Source: a virus. Taken from it: a stretch of DNA of 64,000 nucleotides. Position 1 is the first letter of the stretch, and each line of letters begins with the position of its first letter. Both the position numbers and the translations under genes were made by a program. The stretch is from IMG/VR virus record IMGVR_UViG_3300020733_000013, positions 1 to 64,000 of that record. One strand, written 5' to 3'. The notes below the pieces were generated by a model. It did no database searches and was not told the origin of the DNA. It saw only the letters and a list, made by a program, of their open reading frames with translations. Positions 7,467 through 14,771 of the stretch are shown piece after piece.

Positions 7467-7712
7467 ATGCAAAAGAAAACTCGCAGCCTCTTAGAGGAAT
7501 TAGAAGCGATTGGACAAAATCGTGACACTAAGCACATTATTGAGAGCCGTGCAAATAACATCATTACCAGCGCTATTAATTTGTTGGAAATGATTAACAA
7601 GCATTATGACTCAGAGAAAGCTGCCATCCTAGAACGCAAATTATTAAATGCTATCAAAGCACGAGATACTAGTAGATTTTCAAACAGTGTGAGGAAAACT
7701 GATGAAAATTAA
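7467..7712 (+). CDS. Small helical protein of unknown function
   Basis: 81 residues, predicted to be almost entirely alpha-helical and charged (LLEELEAIGQ ... ERKLLNAIKARD). It has its own late promoter and agga site. It overlaps the next gene, a probable head-interior protein, by 11 bases, so a virion or assembly role is likely. No family recognised. Confidence 0.7.
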   Translation: MQKKTRSLLEELEAIGQNRDTKHIIESRANNIITSAINLLEMINKHYDSEKAAILERKLLNAIKARDTSRFSNSVRKTDEN

Positions 7713-8268
7713 AGAAGTTATTATTGCTGAGGGCATATTGAGTAGTCTTGCTCAAGCTGCTTTTAAAAACAAGGGCTCAGGTGGCTATGGATATCAAAGC
7801 ATGGGCCCTAGCGGCGACTATGCCTACAAACATTTTATGCAGGGTTTTACTAAAGAACTTACTAATTTAATTCAAAGTTCAGAAACATCAGGAATGCCAG
7901 TTAATTTTCCTGCATATATCAATGCATACTTGACAAAATATCATTGGCATGCATCACAACAACAGCAACAAATATTGTTTAATATTGGATCACAATTACA
8001 AGCCTCTAGCAATCCTGGTATTTCCAAACAGTTAATCAATAAATTAGGTGCAGCATTGTGGCAAGTTGGGCATGAACAAATGCGTGACCCAAGAACTGGC
8101 AAAGTAATCAACATAAATCAAACCGACAATAGCCAAAGTAATGTGAGTTCTAACGTAATGGGGAACATGGCAAATCAGTTGACTGCTACTCCCGCAGCTC
8201 CTGTGCCACCTACTACACCTCGTCAAAGTCTAGCACAAAAAATGGCTGCAAGACGTGGCCAGGCCTAA
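7702..8268 (+). CDS. Probable head-interior protein with capsid-targeting-like N-terminus
   Basis: 188 residues. The N-terminus MKIKEVIIAEGILSS closely resembles the T4 capsid-targeting sequence (MKTYQEFIAEA), including an I-A-E/G site of the type cut by prohead protease gp21. The body is Gln/Ala-rich with no enzymatic motif. The C-terminus is low-complexity Pro/Thr followed by the basic RQSLAQKMAARRGQA. The targeting sequence and its cleavage are established for T4; applying them here is inference from motif similarity and late-gene context. Confidence 0.65.
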   Translation: MKIKEVIIAEGILSSLAQAAFKNKGSGGYGYQSMGPSGDYAYKHFMQGFTKELTNLIQSSETSGMPVNFPAYINAYLTKYHWHASQQQQQILFNIGSQLQASSNPGISKQLINKLGAALWQVGHEQMRDPRTGKVININQTDNSQSNVSSNVMGNMANQLTATPAAPVPPTTPRQSLAQKMAARRGQA

Positions 8269-8284
8269 CTTTTTTTGAGTTTGG

Positions 8285-8292
8285 CATAAATA
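8285..8292 (+). promoter_or_regulatory. Late promoter (CATAAATA) overlapping an RBS-proximal hairpin
   Basis: CATAAATA 44 bases before the gene at 8336. TAAATGT (8291-8297) pairs with ACATTTA (8317-8323), and GAATC (8300-8304) with GATTC (8310-8314), ending next to the aaagga site. The outer left arm lies just upstream of the predicted late start near 8298. Confidence 0.7.
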
Positions 8293-8335
8293 AATGTATG
8301 AATCTATATGATTCAAACATTTAAAGGAAAACAAA

Positions 8336-8785
8336 ATGGCATATTTTACACGTACCCATGGTGATTCAAAACCAGTATTTCAATCAGATACACTAGATCC
8401 AACATACACAAGCCCAGCAGCTTCTGGTACTCCAGTTAACATCGCTGGTCCACACTTAGAGTTCTTCACTATTGACTTAGGCGCATCAGCAACAGGTCAA
8501 TTGGGAACAGGTGGTGCAGTTGAAGCAGCTATCAAAACTATCCAACAATTGGCAACAGTTTACATGTACCAACTAGACTCAGATAAACTATCTGTAGCTA
8601 TGTATCCAGTTGGTGCTTGGGGCACAGCAGCAGACGGTACAGCAGGTTACAACTTGACAGCAGCTATCACTGCTTTAGGTACAGTTAACGGCTACGACTT
8701 GTCTGGCGCAGCAGTTCTAGGTAAAGCATCATCAGCTACAGCTGGTGACGGTTCAAACAATGGTTTCAAATTGATCCAATCTTAA
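8336..8785 (+). CDS. Abundant-type virion structural protein
   Basis: 149 residues, Ala/Gly/Thr-rich with few charged residues. It begins MAYFTRTHGDSKPVFQSD and lacks enzymatic motifs. It is a monocistronic unit: a late promoter and strong aaagga site in front, and a perfect 8-bp stem terminator behind. That isolation and the preference for common codons suggest a highly expressed late virion protein, perhaps a decoration or tail component. The family is not recognised. Confidence 0.65.
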   Translation: MAYFTRTHGDSKPVFQSDTLDPTYTSPAASGTPVNIAGPHLEFFTIDLGASATGQLGTGGAVEAAIKTIQQLATVYMYQLDSDKLSVAMYPVGAWGTAADGTAGYNLTAAITALGTVNGYDLSGAAVLGKASSATAGDGSNNGFKLIQS

Positions 8786-8807
8786 TCTAATCTTTAGATT
8801 AAAAACT

Positions 8808-8833
8808 AGCCCGAGATTTTCTCGGGCTTTTTT
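8808..8833 (+). terminator. Rho-independent terminator
   Basis: Perfect 8-bp stem AGCCCGAG / CTCGGGCT with a 5-base loop, followed by a T run. It isolates the structural gene at 8336 from the gene at 8851. Confidence 0.9.
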
Positions 8834-8838
8834 ACCGC

Positions 8839-8846
8839 TATAAATA
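8839..8846 (+). promoter_or_regulatory. Late promoter (TATAAATA) abutting the start codon
   Basis: Exact T4 late consensus ending five bases before ATG 8851. With T4 spacing the transcript would begin at or next to the start codon, giving a leaderless mRNA. Compare 42518 and 47150. Confidence 0.75.
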
Positions 8847-8850
8847 CGTA

Positions 8851-9297
8851 ATGAGATTAAGATGCTACACCCTATTTGACATTACCCCAACTGGTGTAAC
8901 ACTAAGACGTAAACCATCATTGATTGATAATGAAAATGACTGGGAAAGACAACGTAGAACGCAATGTAACTATGATACATTGATTCAAGTTATATCACTA
9001 CGTAGTCTTCCTGAAGATATCAGTACAGTCAAGAAAACTGACACATTATTCAAAGATAGTAAATTTGGATTCTTGTTTGAAGACGAAGAAAATCAACAAT
9101 GTTGGACGTTTGATTTTACTGTAGCACAAAAAAGTGTATTCAATGATGGATACACTGAATTAGGAGCATTGTACTATGATTGTAGCGGTGTACCCATGTT
9201 GAAAACAGACTCAGCTTGGGACAAACTTCCGTTATTCTTAGACATTACACCTGAATTAAGGAATATATATTTTGAAATACTCAAAGAAGATGAGTGA
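8851..9297 (+). CDS. Conserved phage protein of unknown function
   Basis: 148 residues beginning MRLRCYTLFDITPTG, mixed alpha/beta, acidic. A consensus late promoter abuts the start codon and there is no Shine-Dalgarno sequence, so expression may be from a leaderless late transcript. Its last codons overlap the next gene's start by eight bases. Function unknown. Confidence 0.7.
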   Translation: MRLRCYTLFDITPTGVTLRRKPSLIDNENDWERQRRTQCNYDTLIQVISLRSLPEDISTVKKTDTLFKDSKFGFLFEDEENQQCWTFDFTVAQKSVFNDGYTELGALYYDCSGVPMLKTDSAWDKLPLFLDITPELRNIYFEILKEDE

Positions 9298-9763
9298 AAA
9301 GGAAGTTTTCAAACGGTTTCAAAAACTGTTTGATAAAGCTGACCTATTAGAAATGAGCAAAGACATTATCTACGAAGATAATGGTAAATACATTTTGCTT
9401 GAAACATATGAGATTAGTAAATCAGACAAGGGATTTACATTACATAAAAATGGAGTACACATGGAACGTGTATTCTGTAACGCTAGAAATGCTATTGTGT
9501 ACGCTACACTAGACAAACGAAACAAAATCATGGATGCTAAAAAAGTGGTTGAGTTAGACCGTGTCTTAGAAGATAGCAACAACAGCATGGAATTGCACAA
9601 AAAATTAGCTGACCGAGCAAAAGACTTAGATACCAAAACCATCTATCTTGCTAAATTGCAGGAAGCTAAACTTAAAAAAGACCATATCAACGAACAGTTG
9701 GATGACTATATCATAGAAGTAAAAAAGTGGCAGAATGCTAGATTTGCTCAGGCCGCAAAATAA
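9290..9763 (+). CDS. Coiled-coil protein of unknown function
   Basis: 157 residues from the ATG preceded by aaagaag; a TTG at 9272 is the alternative. The C-terminal half is strongly alpha-helical and charged (about residues 95-157), suggesting coiled coil. It overlaps the upstream gene and is followed by a new late promoter. No family recognised; it is probably a late virion or assembly factor. Confidence 0.65.
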   Translation: MSEKEVFKRFQKLFDKADLLEMSKDIIYEDNGKYILLETYEISKSDKGFTLHKNGVHMERVFCNARNAIVYATLDKRNKIMDAKKVVELDRVLEDSNNSMELHKKLADRAKDLDTKTIYLAKLQEAKLKKDHINEQLDDYIIEVKKWQNARFAQAAK

Positions 9764-9773
9764 AATAAACTGT

Positions 9774-9781
9774 GATAAATA
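9774..9781 (+). promoter_or_regulatory. Late promoter (GATAAATA)
   Basis: NATAAATA match 27 bases upstream of the gene at 9808, with an agga ribosome-binding site between. Confidence 0.7.
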
Positions 9782-9807
9782 CAATATTAGTACTCTAGGA
9801 AAACACT

Positions 9808-10530
9808 ATGAAACTTAACGAATTTAACATGAAACCAACTCAAGTTGCTAAAAAAGCACTTAAAGAACATTTCAACACAAACCTAAATGTAGACAGTTTA
9901 AGTCTATACGACACTAAACGTATGCTTACAAAAGTCCGTGGTTTGATTAGCGAAATGCGTACTGGCCAAAAAGCTGTCACACGTGAATCTGATTCTTCTT
10001 ACATGAAAGCAGTATTCATGGAACAAGCATTGACACATCGCTATGGTGAGTTGAAGGCACTTCCAATGTACAATCAACGTATTGTGCTTGAGAACGAAGA
10101 AGTTGAAAAATCACAAGTTGTTTTAGCAGCACAAGAAATGGTCGACAGCCTACAAAAGATGGTTGAAGAAGTTTCTGATATGCTAGTTAAAGAACTACCA
10201 GCAGTTGTTGACGGTGTTAACAGTGAGTTTGGTACAAACGAAGGTGAAACATATAACCAACAAGTTTCCGAAGCATTGAGTTCATTACAAGCAGCATTGA
10301 CTCAAGCCCAAGGTTCAGTCAAATCAGCATTAGGATCAGTAACTGGTCAAGGTGGTGATATGGGTGCTGGCATGGATGACGGTATGGGAATGGATGACGA
10401 CATGAGCATGGATGACGGTGACATGGAAATGGACAGTGACGTTTCTGTTGAAGAACCTGAAATGGATGCTGAGCCAGAAGAAGAACCAGAAGAAGGTCCT
10501 ACTGGTAACGTCGGTAGAGCAACACGCTAA
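9808..10530 (+). CDS. Prohead core-like / head-interior protein with acidic tail
   Basis: 240 residues. It starts MKLNEFNMKPTQVAKK, an M-K-x-x-E-F N-terminus like the T4 capsid-targeting sequence, although no clear (I/L)xE site follows. The middle is helical (about residues 20-165). The last ~70 residues are extremely acidic, with runs of Met-Asp-Asp and Glu-Pro-Glu, recalling the acidic T4 prohead-core proteins (gp67/gp68). I infer a scaffold or core role; it could also be another internal protein. Confidence 0.6.
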   Translation: MKLNEFNMKPTQVAKKALKEHFNTNLNVDSLSLYDTKRMLTKVRGLISEMRTGQKAVTRESDSSYMKAVFMEQALTHRYGELKALPMYNQRIVLENEEVEKSQVVLAAQEMVDSLQKMVEEVSDMLVKELPAVVDGVNSEFGTNEGETYNQQVSEALSSLQAALTQAQGSVKSALGSVTGQGGDMGAGMDDGMGMDDDMSMDDGDMEMDSDVSVEEPEMDAEPEEEPEEGPTGNVGRATR

Positions 10531-10536
10531 TCACTT

Positions 10537-10878
10537 ATGAGACTCTACGAATTCGCAAACGATGATCCACTACGTGTAAAATTGACCGCTGTTGTTGGTC
10601 AAATTCAATCACGTATGGAACACACAGAAGAACCCATGTCTACTGACGAATTCCTAGATATATTAAAAAACAATGATATCTTTATTGACAAGAATGATTT
10701 GTTTGATATGGTAAAAGCAGAGCCATTGAAAAATATTGTTGCTAATGTCAGTAGTCATCAAATCACTTTTAAGGGTCAGCCGGGTGCTGACAATGATATA
10801 GGTGGCGAAGAAAGTCCTGATGAACTAGAAAAAACTCGACAGCAAATGGCGAGTAAGCAAGCAAAGAAACTAGCTTAA
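10537..10878 (+). CDS. Probable head-interior protein
   Basis: 113 residues, beginning six bases after the previous stop. The N-terminus MRLYEFANDD shares the M-[K/R]-x-x-E-F pattern of capsid-targeting-like sequences seen elsewhere in this window. The rest is helical and acidic with a basic C-terminus (MASKQAKKLA). No enzymatic motif is present. Together with the previous gene it forms a small late head-protein unit. Confidence 0.6.
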   Translation: MRLYEFANDDPLRVKLTAVVGQIQSRMEHTEEPMSTDEFLDILKNNDIFIDKNDLFDMVKAEPLKNIVANVSSHQITFKGQPGADNDIGGEESPDELEKTRQQMASKQAKKLA

Positions 10879-10887
10879 CCAATATGA

Positions 10888-10916
10888 TTGTACCACAGAG
10901 TAATTTGTAGTACAAT
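10888..10916 (+). promoter_or_regulatory. Sigma-70-type promoter for the RecB-like nuclease
   Basis: TTGTAC, 17-bp spacer, TACAAT, seven bases before the start at 10923. An early gene placed inside a late cluster. Confidence 0.65.
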
Positions 10917-10922
10917 TTCCAT

Positions 10923-11609
10923 ATGTACATACCAAATAAATATATTTACCAAGAAATACAAAGAGTTGAAACACCACAAGGACGAAGATACGCTACACCT
11001 GATGGTGAGAAACTTCCATCAGTAACTACGATTCTTTCAGCAACTACACCTAAAGAAAAACAAGAAGCATTACAGAATTGGCGCAATAGAGTTGGTCATC
11101 AAAAAGCGCAAGCAATTGTTACAGAAGCTGCAGGTCGAGGCACAAGAATGCACAAATTCTTGGAAGACTATATCAAAACAGGTATATTAAATGAATCAGG
11201 ATCAAACCCATATAGTATCCAAAGTCACAAAATGGCTGACTCAATTATCAGGCAGGGTCTATGTAATTGCACTGAGTTCTGGGGTACAGAAGTCCCACTT
11301 TACTTCCCTGCGGTCTATGCAGGAACAACTGATTTGGTCGGTGTCCATGATGGTAGTGAATCTATCATGGATCATAAGCAGACTAATAAACCCAAAAAAC
11401 GTGAGTGGATCGATGACTACTTCATCCAACTTGCGGCTTATGCAACTGCACATAATGAACTTCACGGAACAAAGATCCGCAAAGGAGTCATTTTTATGTG
11501 CGATCCAAATGCTATGTACCAAGAGTTTATAATTGAAGGTACTGAGTTTGACCAGTATCAACAAGAGTGGTATAAACGCCTAGAACAATACTACAGTCAG
11601 TTCGTTTGA
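10923..11609 (+). CDS. PD-(D/E)xK (RecB/Cas4-like) nuclease
   Basis: 228 residues. The pattern is that of RecB-like PD-(D/E)xK exonucleases in T4-like aquatic phages: helical GRGTRMHKFLEDY, then AGTTDLVGVHDG (Asp near 136), then IMDHKQT (Asp150, Lys152), then the Q-x-x-x-Y motif IQLAAYATAH. These bind metal and cut DNA; likely roles are recombination, end processing or host DNA breakdown. The start follows a sigma-70 promoter very closely, leaving little room for a leader, and no clear Shine-Dalgarno sequence is visible. Confidence 0.8.
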   Translation: MYIPNKYIYQEIQRVETPQGRRYATPDGEKLPSVTTILSATTPKEKQEALQNWRNRVGHQKAQAIVTEAAGRGTRMHKFLEDYIKTGILNESGSNPYSIQSHKMADSIIRQGLCNCTEFWGTEVPLYFPAVYAGTTDLVGVHDGSESIMDHKQTNKPKKREWIDDYFIQLAAYATAHNELHGTKIRKGVIFMCDPNAMYQEFIIEGTEFDQYQQEWYKRLEQYYSQFV

Positions 11610-11614
11610 TACGT

Positions 11615-11622
11615 GATAAATA
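11615..11622 (+). promoter_or_regulatory. Late promoter (GATAAATA) inside a 10-bp start-codon hairpin
   Basis: The perfect inverted repeat ATAGTATAAT (11620-11629) / ATTATACTAT (11636-11645) covers the start codon at 11644. Its left arm overlaps the promoter and lies mostly upstream of the predicted start near 11628. Confidence 0.8.
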
Positions 11623-11643
11623 GTATAATTAACGGATTATACT

Positions 11644-12990
11644 ATGGCAATCGTACAAATATCAAAGATTCAACACAGAACAGGCGCAAACGTTGACTTA
11701 CCTCAACTTGACGTAGGTGAGATCGGGTTCGCAAGTGATGAACGTAAAATTTATATAGGAAATGATCCTGTATTATATCCACCAGTAGGTGACGGAACAA
11801 CACAAACTGAAATCTTAACAGATTCAAGTACACTAAGTTTTAATCAGATTAACGGTACAAACAATACTGCTATCAGTCTTAATTCAACTGCCCCCGGTGA
11901 GTTGCTAGTTGCACAAGAAATCAATGGTGTGCTTACTTGGGTCAATGGTGGTAGCACGACAGGTGTTCCAATTGATTTAGGCAATGCATCTAACGTTAAA
12001 CTTGAAGGTGGGTTCAACGGTGCAGTACTACAATCAGACGGCATGGGTAATCTATCATGGGTTACTAATGGTGCTGTGCAATATGCAATCGCAGGTATCA
12101 CAAGTGCTGATACAGGCGTATTAACAACTACAACAACAAACTATATTCCAACTGGTGCTGCTGTAACAATTACAGGAATTACTGATTCAGGTGGCGCATC
12201 GTTCCAAACAGGTGGTGCCGGTGGTACTAACATGTATTATGTTAAACGTAATAATGATGGTTCATTGAGTTTGTATGAGGATAGCGGCTTGTCCTCACCA
12301 GTTGCAACTAACGGCTTCTTGTCTTATGTTGCTACTACTGGTACAATCACTGCAATGGTACAAGCATCAGGTGCAGCAAGTGCAGGCGGCTCAAATACAC
12401 AGATTCAATTTAATGATGGTGGTAGTACATTAAACGGAACAGGTAACTTAACATATAACAAAACAACAAACGTACTTACAATGTCAGGTAATATTGTTGT
12501 TGGAAATGTTGTTGGTAACAGTTATGGTTACTTCAATGGTCCAATAGGAAACACAACTCCTAATACAGGTAAGTTCACTAGCACTTTTGTTGGTAACACA
12601 ACTGCCAACGTTTTAGTAACAGGTGGCAATGTTTCTGCAACTGCTAATATCACAGCAGATATTATTCATGCCACACACAATGGTTCAGGAACTAACTTCC
12701 AAGTTGGTGATGATGCTTGGATTGGTGATATCAATACTACAAATACACTAGTCATCAAGGGTCAGCAAGACCCTACAACGGGCTATGTTGTATTTGGTAA
12801 CGCAGATACAACTAGCACATTAGGTCGTAGTGGTTCAGGTGCATTGACATACAACGGTGATTTTACTGCTAACGGTAACGTAACTGCCGGCAACATCCAC
12901 TTAGGTACTTGGTCAATCTTTGCAAATACTAACGGTATCTATGCAAACAACGGAACACATACGTTCAGCATTGGTTTGACCCAAATCTGA
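11644..12990 (+). CDS. Tail-fibre-like virion protein
   Basis: 448 residues. It begins MAIVQISKIQHRTG, a typical N-terminus of aquatic T4-like phage fibres and structural proteins. The rest is low-complexity Gly/Thr/Asn/Ser beta sequence with a fibre-like block (GGSNTQIQFNDGGSTL) and repeated NGNVTAGNI-type elements shared with the long fibres at 34655 and 59614. It is probably a receptor-binding or fibre component acting outside the particle. Its start codon is buried in an inverted repeat overlapping the late promoter. Confidence 0.75.
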   Translation: MAIVQISKIQHRTGANVDLPQLDVGEIGFASDERKIYIGNDPVLYPPVGDGTTQTEILTDSSTLSFNQINGTNNTAISLNSTAPGELLVAQEINGVLTWVNGGSTTGVPIDLGNASNVKLEGGFNGAVLQSDGMGNLSWVTNGAVQYAIAGITSADTGVLTTTTTNYIPTGAAVTITGITDSGGASFQTGGAGGTNMYYVKRNNDGSLSLYEDSGLSSPVATNGFLSYVATTGTITAMVQASGAASAGGSNTQIQFNDGGSTLNGTGNLTYNKTTNVLTMSGNIVVGNVVGNSYGYFNGPIGNTTPNTGKFTSTFVGNTTANVLVTGGNVSATANITADIIHATHNGSGTNFQVGDDAWIGDINTTNTLVIKGQQDPTTGYVVFGNADTTSTLGRSGSGALTYNGDFTANGNVTAGNIHLGTWSIFANTNGIYANNGTHTFSIGLTQI

Positions 12991-12996
12991 TAAATA
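12989..12996 (+). promoter_or_regulatory. Late promoter (GATAAATA) with long structured leader
   Basis: GATAAATA overlapping the stop codon of the upstream gene. It is followed by about 79 bases of leader carrying two hairpins before the gene at 13081. Confidence 0.7.
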
Positions 12997-13041
12997 CTTA
13001 ATACGCTCTTAATTCTGAGAGTTTATGCAGTACCCACTGCG

Positions 13042-13066
13042 TAGCGGCTAGAACCCGCTATTTTTT
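13042..13066 (+). terminator. Terminator or attenuator-like hairpin in a 5' leader
   Basis: TAGCGG / CCGCTA 6-bp stem with 7-base loop followed by TTTTTT. Directly upstream is a second hairpin, GCAGT / ACTGC (13027-13040). It lies between the late promoter at 12989 and the start at 13081, so it either ends upstream read-through or attenuates this gene. Confidence 0.6.
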
Positions 13067-13080
13067 ATAAGGAAAAACAA

Positions 13081-14307
13081 ATGGGACGTCCTCTAAACAA
13101 AAAGTGGTTCGGTAACGAAAACGTTAACGACTCAGGTGAAACACAAAGTAATTTAACTCCTGCATCTGGTGTACAGATTGAAGGTGAAGGTGTTGCTAGT
13201 GTTACAATTAATACTGCTGGTTCATATTCTGCAGGTTTGCCATCAGTAACATTCAGCGCACCTAACTTAGCTGGTGCCGGTGGTGTTACCGCTACTGGTG
13301 TAACACATGGTAAGGCATTATCAGCAGCTACTACTGCTAATGGTTCAGGATACAACTTTGGTGATGTATTGACTGTAGTAGGTGGAACTTCTACTACAGC
13401 AGCTACATTTACAGTTGCTTCAACATTGGTAGTATCAGCAGTTAAAAGTGCTGGCGGTACAGGTTATGCTGACGGTGACTTGTTAACATTCAGTACAGGT
13501 TTCTCACCATCATTAATCTTGCGTGTCAATCGTCCAGGTGGCGGTACAGGTTCACCGGACAATTTTACAATTACTCAAGCTGGTCGCCGTACTAGTGCTA
13601 ACCCAACTAACCCTGTGACTTATGATAGTCGCACAGGTTCAGGGTCAGGATGTACAGTTACTTTAGGTTTTGGTGTTTATAGTTTCAGTACTGTAGTACA
13701 AGAAGGTGATTATACTGCAATGCCAAGTAACCCTGTTAGCTTTACAGGTGGTAGTGGTACAGGAGCAGCAGCAACAGTACCGTTTGGTGTAAAAAGTGTT
13801 TATGTTACTGATCCAGGTTCTGGATACACAACAGTTGCAGATGCAGCAATTACATTCAGTGCAGGCGCCGCAGCAGCTACACCAGTATTGACAGTTGCAA
13901 GTGACACACCTTACAGTGCAGAAGCATTCCCAAGCATTATTGCTTATGGTGTTGCTACACTAGGTGGTACAAATCAGTATGCTGATATTATCAAACAAGA
14001 AAACACAACTCGTTACAAAATCAGAACAGGTGATGGCGTAGGTTATTGCAACTTGAAAACAACTGGCGTTGCAAGCGCAGTTGGTGAAATGACTATCAAA
14101 GCAACTGACAGTGCAGGTAAAACATACTATGTCAAGAAATTGACAGCACGTAGAGTAACATTAGTTCCATACGGTTCAAGTGGTTGGTTATTCCCATCTA
14201 CTACAGAATCAGATGGAACAGTTGTTTATCAATCTGCTCACTGGACAATGACAACTAGTGATCCTACATATAACAGTTCAACAACTGTTATTATCGAAAA
14301 CGCTTAA
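13081..14307 (+). CDS. Virion structural protein (GRPLNKKWFG family)
   Basis: 408 residues. It starts MGRPLNKKWFGNENV, a distinctive N-terminus of virion proteins in aquatic T4-like phages. The middle has repeated Gly/Ser/Thr-rich beta units of the kind GSGYxxGDxLTxxGG (e.g. GSGYNFGDVLTVVGG, GGTGYADGDLLTFSTG, DPGSGYTTVADAAITFSAG). The C-terminus (YYVKKLTARRVTLVPYGSSG) looks like a compact folded domain. I infer a tail or neck-associated structural protein. A terminator follows. Confidence 0.7.
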   Translation: MGRPLNKKWFGNENVNDSGETQSNLTPASGVQIEGEGVASVTINTAGSYSAGLPSVTFSAPNLAGAGGVTATGVTHGKALSAATTANGSGYNFGDVLTVVGGTSTTAATFTVASTLVVSAVKSAGGTGYADGDLLTFSTGFSPSLILRVNRPGGGTGSPDNFTITQAGRRTSANPTNPVTYDSRTGSGSGCTVTLGFGVYSFSTVVQEGDYTAMPSNPVSFTGGSGTGAAATVPFGVKSVYVTDPGSGYTTVADAAITFSAGAAAATPVLTVASDTPYSAEAFPSIIAYGVATLGGTNQYADIIKQENTTRYKIRTGDGVGYCNLKTTGVASAVGEMTIKATDSAGKTYYVKKLTARRVTLVPYGSSGWLFPSTTESDGTVVYQSAHWTMTTSDPTYNSSTTVIIENA

Positions 14308-14322
14308 TCTTTTAAGCACAAC

Positions 14323-14349
14323 AAAAAAGCCGCTTTATGCGGCTTTTTT
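14323..14349. terminator. Bidirectional rho-independent terminator
   Basis: AAAAAAGCCGC / GCGGCTTTTTT 11-bp stem with a 5-base loop between convergent genes. The stop codon of the minus-strand Nudix gene falls at the stem-loop boundary. Confidence 0.9.
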
Positions 14350-14754
14350 TACCAACTCATTTAATTTATCTTGTACAATGTCAAAGTTGATTGTATTGAA
14401 TAGTCCAGGATGCATTGGCTTAGGATAATGTTTAATATCTATCCAGCAGTATCCACAGTGTTCGTCATTGAGTGAGGGTAAAAATTCATCCTCTACTTTA
14501 CAAAAGAATGTATGATATACAAAACTATGATTGACGAATTTTTGAATAGGGATTAATTTAGGATTATTAGGGAAATAACTAAGTTCTTCACGGCATTCAC
14601 GTTCAATGCCTTCAAATAGTGATTCACCCTTTTCTACTTTGCCACCAGGAATTCCCCAGTTTCCTGGGTTCTTGTCATCGTTGCGTAGTAGATATAAGAA
14701 TCTGTTAGTAGAACTAGAGTAAAAGAATACTCCAGCTGCGGTATTTTCATTCAT
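14335..14754 (-). CDS. Nudix hydrolase
   Basis: 139 residues from the ATG that follows a late-like GATAAATC box; an ORF extension 25 codons upstream overlaps the previous gene and is unlikely. It contains a complete Nudix box, GGKVEKGESLFEGIERE followed by CREEL (pattern G-x5-E-x7-R-E-x2-E-E). Nudix enzymes hydrolyse nucleoside-diphosphate-linked compounds such as (d)NTPs, ADP-ribose, NADH or capped RNA; the substrate is not deducible here. T4 encodes a Nudix protein (NudE) with broad activity. It is convergent with the structural gene at 13081, sharing its terminator. Confidence 0.88.
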   Translation of the reverse strand: MNENTAAGVFFYSSSTNRFLYLLRNDDKNPGNWGIPGGKVEKGESLFEGIERECREELSYFPNNPKLIPIQKFVNHSFVYHTFFCKVEDEFLPSLNDEHCGYCWIDIKHYPKPMHPGLFNTINFDIVQDKLNELVKKAA

Positions 14755-14759
14755 ACTAT

Positions 14760-14767
14760 GATTTATC
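14760..14767 (-). promoter_or_regulatory. Possible late promoter (GATAAATC) for the Nudix gene
   Basis: Minus-strand GATAAATC, one mismatch from NATAAATA, overlapping the end of the upstream gp15-like gene. With T4 spacing the transcript would begin at or next to the ATG. Confidence 0.4.
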
Positions 14768-14771
14768 ACAG

